From assembly GCF_024679245.1 (NCBI RefSeq), contig NC_090183.1, forward strand, positions 22,739,355-22,803,354: a stretch of DNA of 64,000 nucleotides. Reading direction: 5' to 3'. The notes under the pieces are model-generated. The model ran no database searches and was not told the DNA's origin. It saw nothing but the letters and a program-made list of their open reading frames with translations. This stretch comes from Pseudorasbora parva. Its lineage: Eukaryota; Chordata; Actinopteri; Cypriniformes; Gobionidae. The position numbers and the translations under genes are program-made. Below, one piece after another: positions 45,699 to 56,469 of the stretch (position 1 is its first letter; the number at the start of each line of letters is the position of its first letter).

Positions 45699-45702
45699 TA
45701 TC

Positions 45703-48156
45703 CTTTAATTATCCTAATGACAATGTATTAATAGTTTAAATGTAAGATTATTTACGCTGAGGCGTTGTAGGAGGCTCCATAGCTGGTCCCGCACCTTCTG
45801 TTTAAGACAGCAATGGTGGTTTCAGAGCCGGCCTCAACGCTGAGCTCATTGACCAGGGCCATCTGAGACCTTAGGCTCGATTGGTCTTATCCCGAGGAAC
45901 CCATGAGAAGCAGGCTGGATGAGTGGTTTCTTCAAGGCCGCCGTCATGCCCCTCTGCAGAGGCCCACCCAAATCTTTTCCCTGAAGTTCACGACGTGCTA
46001 ACAAAATCGTGGAAGGTGTCTATTTTAGCTCATCTCAAATCCTCTGCTTCTTCAGCGCTCTCAAAACTCATGGCGCAAAGGTGAACGTTTATGAGAGTCT
46101 TCCCCCTCTTGAGGAAGTGGTCGCCGCATCTTTTCTCACCCTTCTCAGGCCATTAAGACATTTCAAACTGCACTGAACACACATATTGGCTGGTGCAACT
46201 TAAAAATATATTATTGTTATCATAAACTTTTTATTAATGTCGGTTGGCTGTATAACAAAGCAATTGTAATTGGCTGCTTCTTCTGCAGAAAGCTGAGAGA
46301 CTTGGTATGGCTCACAAGCTATAGATTCCTGACCGCTGGATTAAATTAATACTAAAGCCATGTTCGCACTGAGAGCTTGCAGTGGTAAAGCAAGCACTGC
46401 TTTATTTATAGGTTGTATATCCACAGTCTTAGCACATACCGTTTTCTTTTTTAAATGACAAATGCAAACTACTGCCACCTGCTGGTATGGAGAGTTATAA
46501 TCTCACATGCACACAAGCGCAGAACATTCTTAGTCAACTAGTTGGCCATTGCCTGTAGTCTTTGGATTGTACAAGCTTAACTTTTTGGTCTAAACATCAT
46601 GTTATGGCCTTAATAGGTAAATATACATTTTAAAATGAGTACTAGTAATCAGTAATAGCTCATTTCTGCTAAAAGGCAGAGCAACCTATTACTAAATTAG
46701 TGGCAAAAAAAAAAAAAAAAAAACAATGCATATATTTTTTGCTTTAGTGGTCCACAATGATAGTAAAGTTTGTGTACCAAATCATTTTCTCTGGCCAATT
46801 TTCACTGCTACACCTTTAGGAAACGTCTCTTTACATTTGAAGATAAATTCAGGCATACAGCTTGCTAGCCAAACTGTAAATAAGCCTTTCAGTGTCAGAG
46901 TGTTTGCAATTTGAAGACATTGAGAAGTAGAAATGCAGAAACATCCCAGTAGAGACATCAACAGGTCTTCCATCTCACCAAAACAGACCACAGGCTTCCC
47001 CAAGAGAGCCATTAAAATCTCCCAACCATTGCAGAGGTGTTTGTGAATCTCGCTTCCTTTTATCCTTGAAAAAAAACTCACACACACACATATACAACAG
47101 AGAAAAACCTTGAAATAAAACAAGGAAGAGATTAAATGAGAGTCTGACTGCTCTGGCCTTGGAGGAGGCTGTGTGTCTGCTTTTTTCAGCACTATATAAT
47201 ATCTGCAGCAGTTTGCTGAGGAAAGAACCCTCCCCTTGTCTGAGGCTGTGTTTCAGGGGCAGATAACTAACTCTGGGTTCATCCTGCCATTAATATCATT
47301 TTATAGGAGCTCCCACATATCGAAATGCAACGGTGGTTGTGGTGACAAGCCACCAGGTGACAGAGCGAGTTAGAGCAGCGGAACTGATTGCGATGTGACT
47401 GCTGCTACTCTTGACACTATTACCCCCCACCCTACTCCAAGCCCCAGGTCCTGCTCTTATAAGCCGTGTCTCAGTTCGCTGCTATTGCTGCTGATATTGC
47501 CTTGCCATTACATCAGTCATGGCAGCTGCCCCTTAAGGATCCACAGCGCGACACATGGGAGGGAAAGCTATTTCACTTCTCTTGTCAAAACCTGCTCCCT
47601 CTCTGTTTTTAACTTCCCATCTGAGCTCAGAAATCGAAACGAAACACAAACAAACCCATAAGAGCTAAGTTTACTTGGGTCCAGAAAGAGATGGGTAACT
47701 ATCCATATAGAGTATGTATGATATCCAGTCAATCCAGCATTTACTGCGTCCTCAAATAGAAATGACCTCTTCTGAGCTAAAAAACAAAACAAAAAAACAT
47801 TGGTGCCCATTTTTTAAAAACTGAAAAATAAAATAAATAAATCATACAACATTAGGAATTGGTTCCCAAAGAAATAATCAATTGGGGACCATACAATAAT
47901 GGTGGGGGAGAGTTCTGTGTATACTAAGATGAAGGTAAGAAAGCTGTGTTAATAAGAAAAATGGTTATGACGTGAACCTCGCAAGTGGAAAATATTCATC
48001 AAAAGTAATGAAACAAACAAAACCTTAGATATTTTTTTATTTTAAACAACACTGGATGTTTATGGTGTGAATTGTGAAAATGATTTTACAAATCATGACA
48101 TGTCATCATCATTTCAATAACATTGTCAATAATGTGCATTTAGGATACATAAAATT
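45703..48156. other. No gene recognised
   Basis: 2.4 kb of mixed sequence with a 21-base A run near 46706. 47180-47680 is GC-richer, with a Pro/Ser/Leu-rich 88-codon frame at 47395 that has no domain. It could be host non-coding DNA. Confidence 0.45.
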
Positions 48157-48805
48157 ATACTGATCAGGCATAACAGTATATCTCTTCATCACAGCACCTG
48201 TTAGTGGGCTGGATATATTAGGCAGCAAGTGCACATCTTTTCCTCAAAGTTGATGGGTATGAAACAGAAAACCTGAGCAAGCGTAAGGATTTGATCAAGT
48301 TTGACAAGAACTAAATTGTGATGGCTAGACGACTGGGTCAGGGTCTGCAATGGTCAGTATCTATCAAAAGTGGTCCAAGGAAGGAATAGTGGTGAATTGG
48401 TGATAGAGACATGTGTGGCCGAGTCTCACGGATGCATTTGGGCAGCAAAGGCTGGCCCGTGTGGTCTTGTTTTCAGCAGGAAAATGCACCCTGCCACAAA
48501 GCTAAATTGATTCAGGAAGGGTTTGAGGAGCACAATGAGTTTGAAGTGTGGACTTCCAATTCCCCAGATCTTAATCCAATCAAGCATCTGTCGGATGTGG
48601 TGAACAAACAAGTCCAATCCATGGAAGCCCCTCCCCGCAACTTACAGGACTTAAAGGATCTGCTGCTAACATCATGCAGCCGCACACTGTAGCACACCTT
48701 CAGGGGTTTAGTTGGGCCCAATGCCTAGACGGGTTAGGGCTGTTTTGGCAGCAAATGGGGGACCAATACAATATTAGGTCATAATGTTATGCCTGATTTG
48801 TGTAT
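48157..48805 (+). mobile_element. Tc1-like element remnant, ~650 bp
   Basis: The left end 'tgatcaggcataacagt' and right end 'ggtcataatgttatgcctg' are inverted. Most of the interior is lost, leaving only the C-terminal part of the transposase. Confidence 0.8.
48411..48692 (+). pseudogene. Tc1-like transposase C-terminal fragment
   Basis: Reads CFQQENAPCHKAKLIQ, FEVWTSNSPDLNPIKHLSD, then MEAPPRNLQDLKDLLL. In the family the first motif normally has Asp before NAPCH and the second has Glu after NPI; here these are Glu and Lys. Both remaining catalytic residues are thus substituted, and the first catalytic Asp region is missing. Confidence 0.85.
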
Positions 48806-49167
48806 TCAATTATAGGTCTATTCAATATATATTATATTCAGTCTAATTTCCCAAAGAAAAAACCAAATGTGATCCATATAATAACAAAGGGGAAACGTTC
48901 TGTGTTTACTGGGTTGAAAATAATAGAAATTATTAAAATATTTAAAAAAGACGAGTCAAACATTGCATATTTTGTCACTTATTCCTTTAATAGTGTAAAA
49001 GGAAGAGGAAAACAAGCTTCCCTTTCAGATTCATTTTCTTCCTCCCTCCTCTCTCACGCTTCCTGCTGAAGGCACATGCCTGAGAGATTAATGTAGTTGG
49101 CAATAGTGTTGCCATGGTGCTACCTGACGATAAGGAATGAACCATAAAGTGAACATAGGGTGTGCAA

Positions 49168-49211
<44 letters not shown>

Positions 49212-50056
49212 TTGTGTGTGTGTGTGTGGGGGGGGTGAAAGAGTAAGAGAGAGGGGGGGTTTGGGGAGGTGAGTGAGTAAGAGAAAGAGAGACCATGTAT
49301 AACACAAGCGACAGTGAAAGAGAGGAAGAATGAGGGGATCTCTTGTTTCATACAGTAGTGTCGACGTAGCCGCAAACTCCATTCTGCAGAATTAAATCAC
49401 AGTGGTTTCCAACAGACTGCTCACTGAATTATTTATGTTCTCTCTGTGCCTGCTCTGCCTCTAATAAAGTTACAGCTGCCACTAATCTCCCATCTGATGA
49501 GGTGAGCTTCAAGCATGGGATTCTGGGTAAACATTAAGCGCATATTGTCTTTAAAGATTTGATTGCTTTTTTATTGTTATTGTTATTAATGCACTAGACA
49601 CAGTTCCTGCAAATGCCAAATCACTACATGAGGGAGAGTGACCCTTTACAATGGAGATTTTAAGGTCTGCACATTTAAAAAATACACATTTTTTACACAT
49701 ACAAATATGAATAGCATCCTCAAGCCATTTTCCACTATAACCTAGCAAATAAACAGCATTTTGAGTCTTGCACAAAAATTCCAAATAATTCTCAGTAAAA
49801 GGAATAGTTCATCCAAAAATGATTCCATAATTTACTCACTTTCAAATCAGGTGTTCACCAGGAGAGTTGGGTACAATAGTATATTGTACTATTACAATAG
49901 ACTTTTGTAATAGTACAATTATATGGTTTTGTTTAATTAATACAGTTTATAATTTTTTCTTGATTTCCCCCCAAAAGAAGTGAAGTGAAATGTGACAACA
50001 TGCCCCATAGGTTGGGTACATTGTTACATGACCAAATGATAGCTTAAAATGTTACC
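48806..50056. other. No gene; (GA)n tract and MITE fragment
   Basis: (GA)n at 49170-49209 followed by GT and G-rich sequence. 49799-49860 is a fragment of the 'agttcatccaaaaatga' MITE end. Open frames across the GA tract are artefacts. Confidence 0.6.
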
Positions 50057-50058
50057 CG

Positions 50059-50122
<64 letters not shown>

Positions 50123-50151
50123 CATAATAATAATCATAATAATAATCATAA
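50057..50151. repeat. (TAA)n microsatellite
   Basis: About 30 TAA/ATA units with three interspersed TCA variants toward the right. Confidence 0.95.
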
Positions 50152-51009
50152 TAGATATCCAAGACAAACTAAAATATTTTGTCAATAATATAGCCTACAA
50201 TTAACTTTTTAAAATAAAATAATGGCAGATATATATAGATATTTTAATTATATCAGATTTGTCTCATTTTAAATAAACATAAAAAACAGAGATGAAAAAT
50301 ATACTGTACTTATAAGAAATTTACTTTTGCTATGGTTAAATAAATGTTCAGTGATATCGTCCAAAGATGTTTTAATTTAAACAAAATTTTTATTAAACAA
50401 TGTTGATATGGCAACTAAATACACAAAGTTTCATCATCCTGGCACATGTGGAAATGTTTAAACCTTGCATGTTACAGCTAACGTTTACTGCGTTGGGTTG
50501 TGCCCCGCGTTCCCCTACAGAATACACAGGATGACTCAAGTGTGAGTCACTCATTCTTCGAAAATAATTTTTTCCTGCACATTCACATTAAAAAAAGCAG
50601 CAGGACACCAGAATGTCAACGCGTGTAACCCAGGAGACTCAAGAGACTCCATTTACAGGTTTAGGTTTATTTAGCAAGACAAAAGCAGGGTCAACAAACA
50701 AACAGTCCAAGCAAACAAGTCCAAATTGAAAAGCAGTGGCACAAAACGGGTAAGCAACACAGGTCAAAAAACAGAGGTGAATAAAGATACAGAACGCTCA
50801 GAATTGCCAACAATAGTGATGAACAAGACGTCGCAAAGGTATAGTGGAAGACCAGGGCTATTTATACAAAGTCTGAGTAATGACGAATGTAGAACAGGTG
50901 TAGAAGGAACTGGATGTTAAAATTCGGTCAGTGACACTCTCGTGTGGCAGGAGGAGGGAGTGGTAGGTATAGTCGATATCACACTACTCCCCCCTTCCTT
51001 TGGCCTCCT

Positions 51010-51215
51010 CTGAGAGGGTGTTTTGGGATTGGAACGGGGTATACACTGAAGTCTGTGGTGCGGTTGATTGGCATGAAAGCTTGTGATGAGAGAGGGATTC
51101 AGGAAATCTTCTGCAGAGACTCAGGATTGTTAAGCCAACCTGTAGCTTTCCAAGTCGACCAGGTAGTACATACTGTCGTTGGCCCCTTCGATAGGAATTA
51201 AGCAAGGTAAGCTGT
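51010..51215 (-). pseudogene. Gypsy chromodomain remnant
   Basis: Reads YYLVDLESYRLA, then a stop, then VSAEDFLNPSLITSFHANQP. This is the YLVDWEGY...W...FHxxHP pattern of the chromodomain at the integrase C-terminus, with the aromatic cage Trp residues lost. Confidence 0.65.
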
Positions 51216-51400
51216 CTGGTGGAAGTGTGGGATTCTCTGTCACCCCTGTACTCTCCAGTTTTAGCAGAGGGACAATGAAAACAGGGAAGATGCAGTAATG
51301 AGTAGGGATTTGCAAATTTTATGACACAGGAATTATTTGTTGAATATTTCTGAAGGGGCCTATATAGCTGGGACGACGTACCTACATACCAGCTTAGGCG

Positions 51401-51822
51401 GACAGTATTGGAGTAATTTTAATTTCTACTCAAGTACATTTTTAAGTATACTTGATCAGAGTTTTTCTTTGCAAAACTTTTACTTCACTACATTCTAAAG
51501 CATATATAATGTCATACTTTTTTGCTGCACTACATTTCATAAATAAAAGTTGTTGTTTTCTTGCTTTTAATACTTAATTACATTAAAAATGTAGTACTTT
51601 CTTACTTAAAACTTTGAATTACTTTTACCTGAGTAAAAGTATACAGTACTAATTTTTTGTGTGTAATTAAGTATTAAATGATATTCAATATGAATTGTGT
51701 TGCAGTAAAAAGTACAATATTATGTTTTGGAATGTGGTGAAGTAAAAGTTTTCCAAAGAAGAACACTGATAAAGTACATATACTTGAAAAACAAAATTAC
51801 TTGGAAAGTAAAAATACTGCCT
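51401..51822. repeat. MITE inserted in the Gypsy integrase
   Basis: Ends 'gacagtattggagtaat' and 'ggaaagtaaaaatactgcc' are inverted in part. The interior is AT-rich with repeated 'aagtacttttactt'-like motifs. It splits integrase from chromodomain. Confidence 0.65.
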
Positions 51823-51827
51823 CTTCA

Positions 51828-52112
51828 TAGGAGCCGGCAATCCTGGGTAGACAGCCATACCCTTTGTCCAGTATGGAGATCTGGAAACTGTGAGTGAGGA
51901 ATTTTTTGATGTCACACACAACCCTTTGTACAGATAGACGTGAGCATCAACCCAGACCTGATTGTTCCTGTGAAACCAGTGATCGACTGCTGGGAGGTTA
52001 GAGTGTTCCCCAGAATAAGGGAATGAGGGAGGTTGATAGGTTGATAAACACTCAAAAGGGTTCAAGCTCGTGGAGAGTTTCTCAAGGGATTTCTGCACAT
52101 ATTTAGCCCATA
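51828..52112 (-). pseudogene. Gypsy integrase C-terminal fragment
   Basis: Reads WAKYVQKSLEKLSTSLNPFE, then YQPPSFPYSGEHSNLPAVD, then HWFHRNNQVWVDAHV. This corresponds to the region after the integrase catalytic core in Ty3/Gypsy elements. The HHCC zinc finger and DDE core are missing. Confidence 0.75.
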
Positions 52113-52139
52113 CAAGATATCTACAATATTTTTGTTGGT

Positions 52140-53212
52140 TGTTCCTGTAATAAGATCTTAATTCCGATTAAAATCATTTGGATTGAAAGATTTATTGGAC
52201 TGTTTACATGAGACGTTATCTAAACCGATCTGGTGTTTACATGTGCTGACTTTCAATTGCAATCATTTTGTGACATCCTGTTTGTCTGCCGCATCAAAAA
52301 TGTCGATGCTGTCCTCTCCACCAACCGGAATGTGTTAACTGTAGCCATAGCAACTCTAAACAGCCACCAGAACTAATACAGTATTATATAAGGGATTTAT
52401 TTGTTGTAAAATGTAATAATCATTTCAGAAAAAAATTATTCTATTATATCTTCTGTCAGGTACAGTTGAAGTATAAACTGCCTTGGACAACATACACTGT
52501 CAAGATGAGAGGGTGTAGCCAGGCTATGTCTGTTTCATTATTCCAACATTATCTTCATGACTTCTTACGAAATAAAAAGCCTACCCCTCAGAAAAATGTA
52601 CTTTCCTCTCTTGTAAACATTTTAGCCTGGTATGAGCGTGGTGCACACTGTCACGTCATGTAAGGATGCACACTCAAAAGTAATTGGGTCAGGTTGTTTA
52701 AATGGTGAAATTAATGACGAGTATGGAAGAGATTCAAGCTTTGCTGCTTTTGCTGGTTATGTATTGGTTTACTAAAGAGGTAATTAGCAAAAACGGCGGA
52801 AAAGAGCACTGGTGTATTCTAAAAGCTTGTAAAGCTAGATTTAAAATGACAATAATGTATTTTATTATCAGCTATTATGGACATTGACCGTGAGATGGCA
52901 GAGACGTATGCGCACCATCTGACAGAAATAGCAAGACTGATATTTAGGCTACTGAACGCAGAACGAACCTCATAAAAGACTATTAAAAATGCAGATTGAA
53001 ATAAAATGCTGCATGAGCTTAACTAATCAGCATGTTCAGCACCCAAATCCAACCCTTGAAAGTTCCTGAACTTTAAAAAAGTACTACCTTGGAGGGGTTA
53101 CATTTTTACCCGGAACTTCATTTAGACCCTGGTTCCTGCGGTCGAAACACAATGAGTACCACCTCAAAGTTCCTAGTTCCTGGGGAAAGTTCCTGCGGTG
53201 GAAACGCGGCTT
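52140..53212. other. Inserted non-coding repeat(s) within Gypsy relic
   Basis: 53050-53212 has phrases typical of a MITE end ('ggttcctgcggtcgaaac', 'gttcctgcggtggaaacg' in direct repeat). 52140-52280 may be the opposite end. Short frames only. Confidence 0.45.
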
Positions 53213-53339
53213 AAGAGTGTAGGATCCCGGAGCTGAGCTTGCCATTTCTTATTCATGCCATTTCTTATTCGAGATCTCATGAAACTGGGCTGATAACCAG
53301 TGCGAGATTTAGATTGGGATGTGCCATTTCCTGTTGCTT

Positions 53340-53800
53340 ATCCTAGGAATGAATCCCGGACAGCACATCGGCCTTTACATATTTGGAACCTGGGTGATAT
53401 GGGGCAAAACATTTGAATCATGAAAAAAGTAGAGGTGTCCTGGATTGTCTTGAGTTGAGTTGCTTGGAGTCCAGGTTATTTTCAAATCACAGAAACCATA
53501 TCGAGAAAATAAAGTACCCAATAGTCCTCCTGTTTCCCTGGAAGTGCAAGTGCAAAATGAAGTGTATGTGCAGCAAATAATAGTTTAGCTGTAATTTAAA
53601 AGAATCACTCTGAAGCATCTACTGTGATCAGAGTGATTCCACTTCACAGTGTCCTCCCATGTCCTCCAGAAGATGACAGGGTGATGATGGACTAACCAGG
53701 GAAATCCCCAAATAAGTGGGTTTGGAGGTACATCAATGACCAAAAGTTGACCATTGTTTTGATATAGCGCAAACAGGTGAGTTCCCATAATGGCAGCGGC
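53340..53800 (-). pseudogene. Gypsy protease-end and RNase H-end fragments
   Basis: 53600-53800 reads NPLIWGFPWLVHHHPVIFW, like the segment after the aspartic protease of Gypsy elements. 53340-53480 reads (in mixed frames) KQLNSRQSR, FAPYHPGSKYVKADVLSG, like the RNase H end (N-S-R-Q-x-R-W, Y-x-P-G-S-K-N). The reverse transcriptase that should lie between them has been deleted. Confidence 0.65.
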
Positions 53801-54823
53801 GTGGCACCAAATTTTGGGCCTTGGGTACAAACCATCTTGCTGGGCACCCGTACCAAAAACCATAGTGATACCAATGGGTGGGGTATTGCATTTTTATCAT
53901 AAAAACACTTAAAATGTAAACAAAATAAGCCATTTGTACATAAATTCTATACAAATGTTAGTGCATGTATATGTACGTATAGAAAACTGACTTTTAAGGC
54001 ATGTATGTATAGAAAACTGACGCCCCTGCATAATGGTGCCGTGTCTGGGTACCATTTTGTTGGCTGGTGAGGCAGGTTTGAAGACAGAGAATTATTGACA
54101 TTGGAGGACCTTACCCATAAAGAGAGGCAGTTCAATGGATGTTCATGTCAATCAACATGGCTGCTTGAGATGAAAACGTAGCTTGGGCTGGAAGCTGGAT
54201 TCGTAGGTGGGTTAGACAATAACATTAAGGCAGAGGTTGGTACCACACGAGTCAAACAGTCCAAGTAAACAAATCCAAACTGACAGGCAGAGAAACAAAA
54301 TGGATGAGCAGCAGAGGTCAGAACACAGAAAGGAATATAAAATAGAATTGCCAACAATAGTGATGAACAAGACTTCGGAAGACCAGGGCTCTGTAGAACA
54401 GGTGTGGTGGGAACTGGATGTTAAAATTTGAGCGATGGCTCCCTCAACTTTTTCTTGTTATATAAAGGTTGCATTAAAACTGTTATGTAATGTTTCATTA
54501 TTTATTTTGCTATTTCAAATGTCATTGATGTATATATTTTATTGTTTTACCCTCGTCAGATACAATTTTCAATCTTATAATAGTAAAATAATGAAAAACT
54601 ATTAAATAAACCAACATATCCTCCAACCAATACGCATAGGTTGTTTGTCACGTCCTTGAAATATGACCCATAGGAGCATTAACTAAAGTTGCGCCCCTAT
54701 CGACAATATTTTAATTAATTAAATATGATGCATAGGAGTGTTTTCTAAATGTGTGCTTCTATTGACAGCAGGGCACTTTCATTTTAAAGCATTTTTCCCC
54801 TTTATCTGCTTAATATTTCAGGT

Positions 54824-54985
54824 TTTGCATAGCTCATTTGGTAAAGCATTGCACTATACAACAACAACATGTGATCATGCGATCGTGAGTTTGATCCCAG
54901 GGAACACGTGCTGTTCACATAAAGTGTGCACGCACTATAAATCACTGGGTAGGTTTAGGGATGGGGTGGGTGTAGTTGTAAATAA
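54824..54985 (+). repeat. Degenerate tRNA-derived SINE
   Basis: A-box-like 'tagctcatttggtaaagc' at 54829 and B-box-like 'gagtttgatccc' near 54887, with the spacing seen in the SINE at 33704. The 3' tail differs and is uncertain. Confidence 0.6.
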
Positions 54986-55281
54986 AAAAAAAGAAGTATT
55001 TTTGCTAAATGGAAATATGACAAATGACGGTAAAAAGTCGACATATTGCATTAAAATGTACACACATGTTTATTTGGTAACAACAGTCATGCGTCATTTC
55101 ACGACGTCAGACGTAGCAAGACACTGTCATTATGTTTACGCCAGCTAGAGGGCGCATGACTTTAAAACGTAAATATAGGTCGTAATAAGGTGCTTGAAAA
55201 ACGACATGTAGAGATATTTTTTTTAAGGACAGGTTGAAATAAACATACCATTATATTTTTATGTTAAACTGCATTGCATGT

Positions 55282-55593
55282 TGTCACAGTTATGTTCAGT
55301 TTGTTTTAGTTCTCATGGATATTCATGGATATGTTTTCATCAGTCAAACTTGTTCCTTTGTTCTATTTTCCCTTTACAATCTGTCACTATGGACACTAAC
55401 CTCATTCATCACAGCTGTTTGTCTTGTTAGTTAATCAGCTGTGTATTTAAGTTCCTGCTTGTTTTCAGTTCAGGGTCCGGTATTGTTTGTGACCAAGCCT
55501 TGTTTTGCATGTTGGCTTGTTATTTAGATTTTATTAATACACCCTTTGTTATCTCAATCATCGTCTTCATCCTTCTTGAACCTGAGCATTACA
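55282..55593 (+). mobile_element. Gypsy-type solo LTR, 312 bp
   Basis: Begins TGTCACAGTT, ends GCATTACA. A TATA-like 'gtatttaag' at about 55443 is followed by a downstream T-rich region. Flanks 'catgt' (left) and 'aatgt' (right) are a 5-bp duplication with one mismatch. There is no internal sequence beside it. Confidence 0.7.
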
Positions 55594-55811
55594 AATGTTT
55601 ATTGTGTGAATTGTAAAAAATAATGTACAACACAAATCATGACTGTTATTCAGTCATGAGAATCAATATTGTGCAATTTGGATATTTAAAATAAATTAAA
55701 TATCCTTATTCAGAAGTCTGCCATTTGATAAAAAAATATGTTTAAATTATCATTAGCACAATACATCATTTGACATATGGTGGAAAAGTTTTGAAACGTT
55801 TGAAATAGTTA

Positions 55812-56466
55812 GGCCGGAGACACACTGCAAGCGTGGCGTTTCTGCTGCGTGTCAGCCGCGGGGCGGCTGCCTGGCATTTTCTCTGTCTTTGCACACCAGA
55901 AGTGTGTCTGACGCGGCGCTGCTGCTGCTATTAATCTACAGGGAAGCCCTATACTTCATGTTAAACATAAATATATTGCCTATTGATACAGCAAAGACAA
56001 TGTCGGCGGTAGCCTATTGACCATACATATATATGGTATTGACGGCAAAATAGGCTACCGAATATTTCGTTCTGTATTGACAGGTTTAATATTTCAAAAT
56101 CGATAATGATGTTGTTTTTTTATTATTACAATTAGGCCTATATCTGCATTTATATTAACCTACAGACTTTCAAACATGAAAATGTCATTTATTAATATGT
56201 ATTCATGTCAAAATGGCATATAAACATCTTTTCCTATGCTATTTTGCCTAGAAACGCTTCCAACACGCTTGCGTGTCGCGTGAAAAATAGGCGTCTCTTC
56301 TATTTGAAGCATGCACACGTTTTCCGCGCGGCTCGGACCGTGCGTGAGCCGCGCGTGTGACGCAGGCAGTATGCAAGCTCTAACCAGTTAACATGGGAGC
56401 CGAAATAAAAACGGACACGCCACGCAACCGAGACGCTCACGACACGCTTGCAGTGTGTCCCCGGCC
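55812..56466. mobile_element. MITE with TTA target duplication (PIF/Harbinger-like)
   Basis: Inverted ends 'ggccggagacacactgcaag' and its near complement are flanked by TTA at 55809-55811 and 56467-56469. The 3-bp TTA site is the signature of PIF/Harbinger elements. The interior is AT-rich without coding capacity; 56290-56360 is CpG-rich. Confidence 0.75.
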
Positions 56467-56469
56467 TTA

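Larger units (their letters stand above)
50640..54440 (-). mobile_element. Decayed Ty3/Gypsy element with inserted MITEs
   Basis: Minus-strand order right to left: protease-end remnant (53600-53800), RNase H end (53340-53480), integrase end (51828-52112) and chromodomain (51010-51215). Direct repeats at about 50697-50935 and 54244-54440 ('agaattgccaacaatagtg') are candidate LTR or leader copies. Gag and most of the reverse transcriptase are gone. Two later insertions interrupt it: 51401-51822 and about 52140-53212. Confidence 0.65.
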
